The position numbers were made by a program, and so were the translations under genes. From Mycobacterium sp. E787 (GTDB lineage: Bacteria > Actinomycetota > Actinomycetes > Mycobacteriales > Mycobacteriaceae): DNA of 64,000 nucleotides. The stretch lies in assembly GCF_001668725.1 (NCBI RefSeq), contig NZ_LZKL01000095.1, positions 1-64,000 on the forward strand. Direction: 5' to 3'. Shown one piece after another: positions 58,073 to 64,000 of the stretch. The notes below the pieces were generated by a model. It was not told the DNA's origin, did not search any database, and worked only from the letters and a program-made list of their open reading frames with translations. Each line of letters opens with the position of its first letter. Positions within the stretch are counted from its first letter, which is position 1.

Positions 58073-59231
58073 TCCCGACGTCGAGGCGTTTCGGGCGGAG
58101 TTCGCGGCGTTCCTGGACGAAAACCTGCCCGACGCAAGCGAGACGCTGGAGCGCCCGCGCTCGGTCTCCCACATGCCGCAGTGGGCCCGTCGTTGGCAGC
58201 GGCTGCTGTTCGACAACGGCTGGCTGCTGCCGAGCCAGCCACCGGAGTTCGGTGGCCGCAACGCCACGGTGCTCCAGCAGTTCGTCTACCTGGACGAGCT
58301 CAGTCGCCGCCGGATCTATCACAGCTTCAACCCGCAAGGCGTGAATATCGTTGCGGCATCGCTGTTGTCGTTCGGCAGCGAGGAACAGAAGCGGCGGTGG
58401 GCGGTACCTATCCTGCGTGCCGAGATCACCGCGTCGCTGGGGATGAGCGAGCCGAGCGCCGGCTCCGATCTGGCGTCGCTGCGCACCCGCGCCGTGCTTG
58501 ACGGCGACCACTTCGTCGTGAACGGGCAGAAGGTGTGGACCTCGGGGGCGCACGACGCCGACGTCTTGTTGACCTTCGTGCGGACGAACCCGGATGCGCC
58601 GAAGCACAAGGGAATCAGCGCGCTGATCATCCCCACAGACAGCCCGGGGCTGGTGCGCCGGCCGTTCCCGTCGATCTGCGGCGCCGACGACCTGGATTTC
58701 AACGAGGTGTTCTTCACCGACGTGCGGGTGCCGGCGGAGAACCTGGTCGGCGAGCTCGACCAGGGCTGGCGGGTCGCCAACGGGTCGCTGGGGCACGAAC
58801 GCACGATGATGTGGCTGGGCTTCGCCGATCGGCTGGACAACATGATCGACGACTTCCATCCCGGCACCGACGTAGAGCGCGACCAGTACGCCAGCATCAT
58901 CATGGACAAGCAGGCGCTGCGCCTGCTCGGTTCGGCAGCGCTGGCCCGCGCTGCCCGCGGCGAGGACGATGTGGCGGCGATCTCGGTGCTGAAGCTGTTG
59001 GGTTCGGAAGCGGAGCTGCGCGGGATGGACCTCGCGCTGACGTCCGCCGGGGCCGACGGGCTGGTCCATCCGGGTCAGACCGGGCCCTACGCGCACATGA
59101 ACCTGGACCACTATTTCGGCAGCTGGTTCGAGCGTTATGCCCGAAGCTTTTCCGGCACGATCGCCGGCGGCACCTCGGAGATCCAGCGCAACATCATCGC
59201 CCAGCGAGTGCTCGGCCTGCCGCGCGGCTGA
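58056..59231 (+). CDS. Acyl-CoA dehydrogenase large subunit (FadE29-type)
   Basis: A 391-residue dehydrogenase, the partner of the preceding small subunit. LGMSEPSAGSDLASLRTRA, FVVNGQKVWTSGAHDADVL and IAGGTSEIQRNIIAQRVLGLPR are the FAD/substrate segments. It matches the 29881-31056 gene along the full length at roughly three quarters of positions by eye, and even the start context (GTGCAGCTGACTTTTGA) is the same, indicating duplication. GTG 58056 overlaps the small-subunit stop by 17 bases. The complex should desaturate an acyl-CoA side chain. Confidence 0.9.
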   Translation: MQLTFDPDVEAFRAEFAAFLDENLPDASETLERPRSVSHMPQWARRWQRLLFDNGWLLPSQPPEFGGRNATVLQQFVYLDELSRRRIYHSFNPQGVNIVAASLLSFGSEEQKRRWAVPILRAEITASLGMSEPSAGSDLASLRTRAVLDGDHFVVNGQKVWTSGAHDADVLLTFVRTNPDAPKHKGISALIIPTDSPGLVRRPFPSICGADDLDFNEVFFTDVRVPAENLVGELDQGWRVANGSLGHERTMMWLGFADRLDNMIDDFHPGTDVERDQYASIIMDKQALRLLGSAALARAARGEDDVAAISVLKLLGSEAELRGMDLALTSAGADGLVHPGQTGPYAHMNLDHYFGSWFERYARSFSGTIAGGTSEIQRNIIAQRVLGLPRG

Positions 59232-59242
59232 CTTTTCTCTTC

Positions 59243-59302
59243 GAATGTGCGACCAGCTTCACACTCGACGCCGAGTGTGCGGCCAGCTTCACGTTCGGCG
59301 GT
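59243..59302. repeat. 30-bp tandem duplication between acyl-CoA dehydrogenase and esterase genes
   Basis: 59243-59272 and 59273-59302 repeat with period 30: GAATGTGCGACCAGCTTCAC then GAGTGTGCGGCCAGCTTCAC, with matching tails. Similar short mycobacterial intergenic sequences are familiar to me from memory. The CACACTCG-ACGC-CGAGTGTG dyad at 59260-59279 lies inside. Confidence 0.6.
59260..59279. terminator. Hairpin between convergent genes
   Basis: CACACTCG and CGAGTGTG (8-bp arms, exact reverse complements, 4-base loop ACGC) lie between the acyl-CoA dehydrogenase stop and the convergent esterase. It has no U-tract, so it is only a possible terminator; it arises from the 30-bp repeat. Confidence 0.5.
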
Positions 59303-60698
59303 CGGCCGCGGAGGCCATGCCCGGCAACGCAATCCGGGCGACGCCCGGGGTGCCCAGCCGGCCGGCCAGCCATGGCAACGCCGTGGTGAAGACCGCCCCG
59401 GCGGTCGGCCAGTCGTGCTTGCCGGCGTGGGCGACCACAGCGCAGTCGACGCCGTTCGCCCGGCCGAGCGCGCAAAGGGAACCGGCGGCCGCCGCCTGGT
59501 TGCCAGGGTCGGCGGCGGCACCACGCCCGGCGACGGCCATCGCGGCGCTGTCGACGGTCGTGACATCGCGGTTCGGTGTCGGCGAGCCGCCCGACGAGAT
59601 CGCGAACCAACCGGACACGCCGGTGTAGCGGCCGTGGCGGGCGATCACCGTCGTCGGGTCGAATGCGGCCCAGGTGTCGGCGTTCCCGCCGAACAGGTTG
59701 GCGATGGTTTGCGCCTTGGTTCCGGTGTTGGGGGTCAGGTCGCCTTCGATGTCGACGAACGCGTTGAACAGGTTCGGGTGCATGACGGTCAGATCCACGG
59801 CGCAGGTGCCGCCCATCGACCAGCCCACGACGCCCCAGTGCGACGGGTCGGCGCTGACCCCGAAGTTCGAGACCAGATACGGCACAACGTCTTTCGTCAG
59901 ATGGTCGGCCGCGTTACCCCGGCTCCCGTTGACGCATTCGGTGTCGTTGTCGAAAGCGCCGCCCGCGTCAACGAACACCAGCACCGGCGCATTGCCGCCG
60001 TGCGCGGCCGCGAAGGCGTCGGCGCTCTCCACCGCGTTGCCGGCGCGTACCCAGTCGGCCGGCGAGCTGAGCATGCCGCCGATCATCATCACCGTCGGCA
60101 GTGCCGGTGGCGGGTAGCTGGCGAACCACGCCGGCGGCAGGTACACCAGTTCCTCGCGGTGCTTGAAATGCGATGCGTCGGACGGGATCTGCACCGGCAC
60201 CAGGCTGCCGTGGGTCGGCTTGATGCCTTTGGCCGCCATCGTGGCAACGGTGGCCCCGTCGCTCTGGTCGGGCAGCGGGCGGGAGGTGAGCTGGTTCCAC
60301 GCGCTCTGCACCGTCTGGAAGTACCCGACCCACTGGTTGAGCACCAGCAGCGAGCAGAGCAGGCACAGCGGCACGGCCAGGACCGCGGCCCCCCGCCGCC
60401 ACCAGCGCGCGCCGCGCCAGCCCAGGATTGCGACGGCCGCGGCCATGCCGGCCAGCGCGATCCACACGTACAGCGCGTGGGGCGCCGGCCCGGTGTCCAG
60501 TCCGGCGGCGGCCACGGACCAGTACGTTCCGAACGCCGCGAGGCCGCCCACGGCCGCTGCCAGGGGCAGCCATAGCAGGCGCCAACGGCGGGAGCGCCAC
60601 CCGACGGCCAGGCCGAGCGCGATCGCGGTGACGACCTCGACCGCCATCGGCACCCAGCCGTGCAGCAGCGAAATGTGGTTGCTCAGGGCCAGCTGCAT
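59289..60698 (-). CDS. Membrane-anchored esterase-family protein (alpha/beta hydrolase, antigen-85-like fold)
   Basis: A 469-residue protein with four N-terminal membrane helices (about residues 18-125) followed by an esterase domain with GWSMGGTCAVDL as the nucleophile elbow and GKHDWPTAG holding the His. VVMMIGG and VFVDAGGAF fit the esterase D/mycolyltransferase fold. The catalytic domain probably faces outward, as in related envelope hydrolases; a mycolyl-transfer or ester-hydrolysis role is possible but unproved. ATG 60698 precedes the first helix. It is preceded by a large hairpin (60788-60853) that separates it from the P450 operon. Confidence 0.8.
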   Translation of the reverse strand: MQLALSNHISLLHGWVPMAVEVVTAIALGLAVGWRSRRWRLLWLPLAAAVGGLAAFGTYWSVAAAGLDTGPAPHALYVWIALAGMAAAVAILGWRGARWWRRGAAVLAVPLCLLCSLLVLNQWVGYFQTVQSAWNQLTSRPLPDQSDGATVATMAAKGIKPTHGSLVPVQIPSDASHFKHREELVYLPPAWFASYPPPALPTVMMIGGMLSSPADWVRAGNAVESADAFAAAHGGNAPVLVFVDAGGAFDNDTECVNGSRGNAADHLTKDVVPYLVSNFGVSADPSHWGVVGWSMGGTCAVDLTVMHPNLFNAFVDIEGDLTPNTGTKAQTIANLFGGNADTWAAFDPTTVIARHGRYTGVSGWFAISSGGSPTPNRDVTTVDSAAMAVAGRGAAADPGNQAAAAGSLCALGRANGVDCAVVAHAGKHDWPTAGAVFTTALPWLAGRLGTPGVARIALPGMASAADRRT

Positions 60699-60787
60699 CG
60701 TGATTCCTCCTCCCGGCCGTTAGCGCGCCATGTGGGAGAAGGGTCGAACGCGGGGCTCTACGAAGCCTCTACGAATTCTTGGAGGAA

Positions 60788-60853
60788 CTCGCGAGCAGAC
60801 GCAAAAGCCCCCAACACGCCGAGGATGTGGGGGCTTTTGCGTCTGCTCGCGAG
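60788..60853. terminator. Perfect 26-bp inverted repeat, probable transcription terminator
   Basis: The arms 60788-60813 and 60828-60853 are exact reverse complements over 26 bases (CTCGCGAGCAGACGC..., ending ...GCCCCCA), with a 14-base loop. It starts 11 bases after the P450 stop on the minus strand. It would make a very stable hairpin in either transcript. There is no U-run, but mycobacterial terminators often lack one. The right arm resembles bases at 38884-38897. Confidence 0.7.
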
Positions 60854-60863
60854 AGAAACGCGG

Positions 60864-62246
60864 CTAATCGATGACGGCGGCTTCCTTGCGCTCGGTGATC
60901 GGCCTGGCCAGTTCCTGCTCGTCGCAGACGCGCTGCAGTTTGTCCAGCGTATCCGCGAGGCCCGCGCCGATCCTGTTGCCGGGCGTGAAGGTGGCCGGCA
61001 GCTTGCGCATGCCCTGGATGACGCCGATGGTCTCGTAGTGGACGGTGCCCTCGGGGTCGCATCGGTAGTCGGGCATCCGGTCGAGAACCGCCGTGAGCAT
61101 GGACTTGAACACGGTGCGCGCCACGTTTGATCCGGCGCATCGGTGCAGGCCGAGCCCAAAGCTGAAGTGCCGGTTGCCTTTGCGGTCGAGGATGATGTCG
61201 TCGGGATCGTGAAACACCGCGGGGTCGCGGTTGGCCATCGCCCACGAAATCCAGAGCCGCTCACCCTCTTTGAACTTGATGCCGTCGAGCTCGACGTCAT
61301 CGGAGAAGGTCCTGCCATCACCCGGCGCCGGGGTGAAATAGCGCAGAAACTCCTCGGTCGCGGGGTCCAGCAGCGTTTCGCGTTGCTTGCTGAGCAGTTC
61401 GCGCTTGTCGGGGTGCTCCGAAAGCCATTCCAGCGAATGGGCGGTCAGCGCCGTGGTGGTGTCGAAACCGCCGCCGATGATCAGTCCGAGGTTTCCGATG
61501 ATCTCCAGATCGGGCGCCGGCTCACCGTCGATCCGCATCTCGAGCAGGGCATTGACCAGGCCGGGCCGCGGATTGTTGCGGATCTCGATCATGTTGTTGA
61601 TCAGGTCGATCCCCATCTGCCGGTGCATCTCGGTGACCCGTTGGATGTCCGGGGAGTGCTCCGGGGTATACACCGCGGCATGCGTTGGCTCGCTGTACAT
61701 CTGCCAGTTTTTCAGCGGGATGCCCATCATCGCGAGCGTCAGCACGGCCGGCACGATGTTCGCCAGGTCGTCGACGAAGTCGATGCGGCCTTCCTCGATC
61801 TTCTCGTCGAGGCAGGCGCGCGTCACGTCGTCGATGAACGGCTCCCAGCGCTTGACCGCGGCCGGCGACAGATAGGGATTGAGCACCGAGCGGTAGGTCT
61901 TGTGTTCGGGGTTGTCCATCTCGAGGATGCCGCCCCGGATGCCGTTGATGCGACTGGCCGTCGGGATCGAAATGCCCTTGTAGCCGCGGCGTTCGTTGTT
62001 GACGTCGTGATCGTTTGAGACCGCCGGGCAGCGGGCGAGCTCGAAGACCTCGTGGCTGCCGGCCGCCACCCAGTGCCCGCCGTAGGTGTCGCTCCAGGCC
62101 ATCGGGCACCGGGCATGCATCTCCTCGGTGATGTCCTTGAACTTCGATCGGTACTCCGCGGAGTGCCGATCGAAGTGATACCGGTTCCGCTTACGGTCGC
62201 TGTCGCTGTCGCTGACTTGGTCATCAACGCTGTCGTCGACACTCAA
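60864..62246 (-). CDS. Cytochrome P450
   Basis: A 460-residue P450. The I-helix is GGGFDTTT, the heme loop FSFGLGLHRCAG, and ExxR reads EEFLR. The N-terminal 20 residues are Asp/Ser-rich and Lys-rich, without a membrane helix. Its C-terminus carries a 60-residue extension (NRIGAGLADTLDKLQRVCDEQE...) not usual in soluble P450s. TTG 62246 follows GGGAGA. Its ferredoxin gene lies 14 bases upstream on the same strand. The mycofactocin-type SDR gene is next upstream, suggesting hydroxylation followed by alcohol oxidation. Confidence 0.92.
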   Translation of the reverse strand: MSVDDSVDDQVSDSDSDRKRNRYHFDRHSAEYRSKFKDITEEMHARCPMAWSDTYGGHWVAAGSHEVFELARCPAVSNDHDVNNERRGYKGISIPTASRINGIRGGILEMDNPEHKTYRSVLNPYLSPAAVKRWEPFIDDVTRACLDEKIEEGRIDFVDDLANIVPAVLTLAMMGIPLKNWQMYSEPTHAAVYTPEHSPDIQRVTEMHRQMGIDLINNMIEIRNNPRPGLVNALLEMRIDGEPAPDLEIIGNLGLIIGGGFDTTTALTAHSLEWLSEHPDKRELLSKQRETLLDPATEEFLRYFTPAPGDGRTFSDDVELDGIKFKEGERLWISWAMANRDPAVFHDPDDIILDRKGNRHFSFGLGLHRCAGSNVARTVFKSMLTAVLDRMPDYRCDPEGTVHYETIGVIQGMRKLPATFTPGNRIGAGLADTLDKLQRVCDEQELARPITERKEAAVID

Positions 62247-62260
62247 GGCGCTGTCTCCCT

Positions 62261-62461
62261 TTACGTTTCATCCGTGATGATGATGGCCTGCTCCGGGCAG
62301 GAGTGGGCGGCTTCGCGGACCTGGTCCTCCTTGTCGGCCGGCACCACCTCGTCGATCGCCGACGAACTGCCGTCGATGTCGCTGAGCTGAAAGGACTCCG
62401 GAGCGATCATCGAGCAGAGGGTGTGGCCCTGGCAGCGTTCCGGATCAACCCAGACCTTCAC
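62261..62461 (-). CDS. P450-associated ferredoxin (3Fe-4S type)
   Basis: A 66-residue ferredoxin with CQGHTLC near residue 10 and CP near the C-terminus; the variable residue is His. The start is GTG at 62461. It lies directly upstream of the P450 at 60864 and is its likely electron donor. Confidence 0.87.
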   Translation of the reverse strand: MKVWVDPERCQGHTLCSMIAPESFQLSDIDGSSSAIDEVVPADKEDQVREAAHSCPEQAIIITDET

Positions 62462-62504
62462 GGTGTCTCCTTCGAAATCGTCGGTGGCTCAAGTTGTCGC
62501 ATTC

Positions 62505-63380
62505 TCAATTGTCGTGGTCGTACCACTTGAGGTAGCCGCCGGCGTCGACGCGCAACTGCACGCCCGTCACGTACCTGGCCTCCTCGGAGGCCAACCACAA
62601 GACGGCATTGCTGATGTCCTCGGGTTCGACATAGGGAATTCTCATCGCCTGTTGCACGCCGAAAACCGGCTCGGCGTCGGCGCGGGTCGGGTGTTCGAGG
62701 TCCGGCCGGAACGAGCGGTACATCGGCTCGCTTTGCAGCATCGGGGTGTTCGTGTTGGTCGGGTGAATGACGTTGGCGCGGATACCCATCGGGGCGAGCT
62801 CGGTCGCCAGGTCGTGGACGTAGTGCGACAGCGCCCGCTTGGAGTGGATGTAGGCCATGCCGCCCGGGTCGTTGCCGGGGTTGTCCTTCTTGGCGGTGTC
62901 CATCAGCGCGGCGGTGGATCCGGTGGCGATGATCGAGGCGCCCGCACCCAGGTGCGGCAGCGCGACCTGGATGGCGTTGATGGTGCCGATGAGATTGGTG
63001 TTGATGACGTCGCACCACGCCTGCAGGGGAGGTCGCCCCCTCATGCCGGCGACGCCGGCCTGCGCGACGACGATGTCGAGCCCGCCCAACTCGCGGACGC
63101 CGTCGTCCAGCGCGGCGCGCAGTTGCGCCGCATCGCGCACGTCGGCCTGGGCGATGACCGCCGACCGGCCGGTCTTCTCGACGAGCCGGGCGGTCTCGTC
63201 CAGGTCTTCCGGTGCCGCCATCGGGTAGCCGATGGTGTCGATGTCACGGCACACGTCGACGGCGATGATGTCGGCGCCCTCCTCGGCCAGCCGCACGGCG
63301 TGGCTGCGGCCCTGGCCGCGGGCCGCGCCGGTGACGAAGGCGACCTTGCCCTCAACGCGCCCTGGTGCGCCGTCTGCCAC
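62505..63380 (-). CDS. Mycofactocin-coupled SDR-family oxidoreductase
   Basis: A 291-residue SDR with the same hallmarks as the 27739 gene: TGAARGQGRSHAVRLAEEGADII, the insert VCRDIDTIGYPMAAPEDLDE, VAQAGVAG, YIHSKRA, and RYVTGVQLRVDAGGYLK. It is expected to retain NAD and transfer electrons to mycofactocin. GTG 63380 follows GGAGAG. It precedes the ferredoxin-P450 pair with short gaps, so one operon may couple hydroxylation and alcohol oxidation. Confidence 0.86.
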   Translation of the reverse strand: MADGAPGRVEGKVAFVTGAARGQGRSHAVRLAEEGADIIAVDVCRDIDTIGYPMAAPEDLDETARLVEKTGRSAVIAQADVRDAAQLRAALDDGVRELGGLDIVVAQAGVAGMRGRPPLQAWCDVINTNLIGTINAIQVALPHLGAGASIIATGSTAALMDTAKKDNPGNDPGGMAYIHSKRALSHYVHDLATELAPMGIRANVIHPTNTNTPMLQSEPMYRSFRPDLEHPTRADAEPVFGVQQAMRIPYVEPEDISNAVLWLASEEARYVTGVQLRVDAGGYLKWYDHDN

Positions 63381-63401
63381 TGTCTCTCCTCTAATCGATG
63401 C

Positions 63402-64000
63402 TCAGGTGTTTCGGCCGCCGTTGACGCCCAAGATCTGACCGGTGATGTAGCCGGCCTCCTCGGAAATCAGAAAGGCGCATGCCGCCGCGATGTCTTCCGG
63501 CTTGCCCATCCGGCGCACCGGGGTTCGGGCGATCGTCTCCTCGACGTTGCCGAGGAACCCGTTTTGTTCGGCGGCGCGCAACATAGGGGTATCGATGAAT
63601 CCCGGCGGCACGGCGTTGACGGTGATGCCGCTGGGCCCGTATTCGAGCGCCAGCGATTTCGTCAGGCCGTTGACCGCGGACTTGGCCGCCACGTAGTGGC
63701 TCATGTAGGGGGCGCCGGAGTGCGTGCTCGACGAGGAGATGTTGACGATCCGGCCCCACCCGGCCTCGACCATGTCGGGCAGCACCGCCTGAATCGTGTG
63801 GAAGACGCCGTTGAGGTTGACGTCGATCACGCGCTGCCAGTCCGCGAAGGTGATGTTGCCGAAGCGCTTGAAGCCGTCCAGGCCGGCGGCGTTCACCAAA
63901 ACCGTCACCGGCCCGAGCCGGGCGCGGATCGCCGCCAGCGCGGCATCGACCTGGGATCGGTCGGTGACGTCGGCGGTGAAGGCGAAATCGGCTTCGGACG
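63402..64000 (-). CDS. Short-chain dehydrogenase/reductase, partial (FabG-like)
   Basis: The C-terminal part of an SDR that runs off the right edge. Visible are the residues SEADFAFTADVTDRSQVDAAL then LGPVTVLVNAAG, then WGRIVNISSSS (Ser), YVAAKSAVNG (YxxxK), and YITGQILGVNGGRN at the end. The Rossmann start lies outside the window. It is probably a 3-ketoacyl or alcohol dehydrogenase of the same operon; the next gene, the mycofactocin-type SDR, starts 21 bases after its stop. Confidence 0.85.
   Translation of the reverse strand, partial: SEADFAFTADVTDRSQVDAALAAIRARLGPVTVLVNAAGLDGFKRFGNITFADWQRVIDVNLNGVFHTIQAVLPDMVEAGWGRIVNISSSSTHSGAPYMSHYVAAKSAVNGLTKSLALEYGPSGITVNAVPPGFIDTPMLRAAEQNGFLGNVEETIARTPVRRMGKPEDIAAACAFLISEEAGYITGQILGVNGGRNT

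Noticed and set aside
60758..61321. A minus-strand open frame covering the P450 3' end and the hairpin
   Set aside because: It is out of frame with the P450 and includes the inverted repeat, so it is a shadow.
27739..63380. Mycofactocin biosynthesis genes
   Set aside because: Mycofactocin-type SDRs are present but no MftA-F-like precursor, radical SAM or glycosyltransferase gene was seen in the window.
1..64000. Insertion sequence or prophage
   Set aside because: No transposase, integrase or phage gene is present. The possible DUF222-type start at the left edge is too short to judge.

Overview
The window is high-GC DNA with dense, tightly packed genes, many overlapping by 1-4 bases (ATGA-type junctions), and frequent GTG/TTG starts. 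The gene content points to a Mycobacterium, probably a slow-growing or environmental species: a mycolic acid methyltransferase, mycofactocin-type SDRs, many P450-ferredoxin pairs, an MmcO-like copper oxidase, and a possible DUF222/REP13E12-type gene start at the left edge. The species cannot be fixed from the sequence alone. I see no rRNA, tRNA, CRISPR array, transposase or integrase.

Region 1 (about 0.25-12.8 kb) looks like an aromatic or ring-cleavage catabolic locus. An IclR regulator is divergent from an operon encoding an MhpC-like C-C hydrolase, an MhpA-like FAD hydroxylase, an MhpB-like extradiol dioxygenase, a KstD-like flavoprotein, an LLM flavin oxidoreductase, an SDR, a cyclase-family protein and a second alpha/beta hydrolase. 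A perfect 9-bp-arm palindrome lies in the divergent promoter. A second KstD-like flavoprotein and an M19 dipeptidase follow the regulator on the minus strand.

Region 2 (12.8-15.3 kb) holds a Tat-exported MmcO-like multicopper oxidase and an NmrA-like NAD(P)-binding protein. Region 3 (15.3-25.5 kb) is a plus-strand catabolic operon: SDR, TetR, 3Fe-4S-type ferredoxin, P450, amidohydrolase, two M24 proteins (one with its metal ligands lost), an enoyl-CoA hydratase and a fused type III CoA transferase. Near-identical 22-bp operators precede the SDR and the TetR gene. Then come a cyclopropane-mycolate-synthase-type methyltransferase and a small membrane protein (25.5-27.0 kb).

Region 4 (26.9-63.4 kb) appears to be a large catabolic regulon. 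It has three more P450s, four more small ferredoxins, one NuoF-like flavoprotein, one Rieske oxygenase and one Rieske ferredoxin, six acyl-CoA dehydrogenases, one thiolase, one DUF35-thiolase fusion resembling retro-aldolases, two mycofactocin-type SDRs, four amidohydrolases, two CMD-family proteins and several alpha/beta hydrolases. A 15-bp palindrome, GAGAATnnnATTCTC, recurs (four perfect copies plus several imperfect ones) in promoter regions spread over 28 kb. One perfect copy lies between a TetR gene and a divergent acyl-CoA dehydrogenase, so that TetR is the best candidate regulator. Taken together the genes fit oxidation of a hydrophobic alicyclic, terpenoid or steroid-like compound: P450 or Rieske hydroxylation, alcohol oxidation by SDRs, CoA activation, beta-oxidation by FadE28/29-like pairs, then thiolytic or retro-aldol cleavage. 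The substrate is an inference and is not shown by the sequence.

Decay is visible too: a frameshifted P450 C-terminus at 28.6-28.8 kb, an internally deleted 3-hydroxyisobutyrate-dehydrogenase-like gene at 56.2-56.4 kb, and a possible nitroreductase N-terminal scrap at 56.9 kb. The right edge cuts into another SDR.
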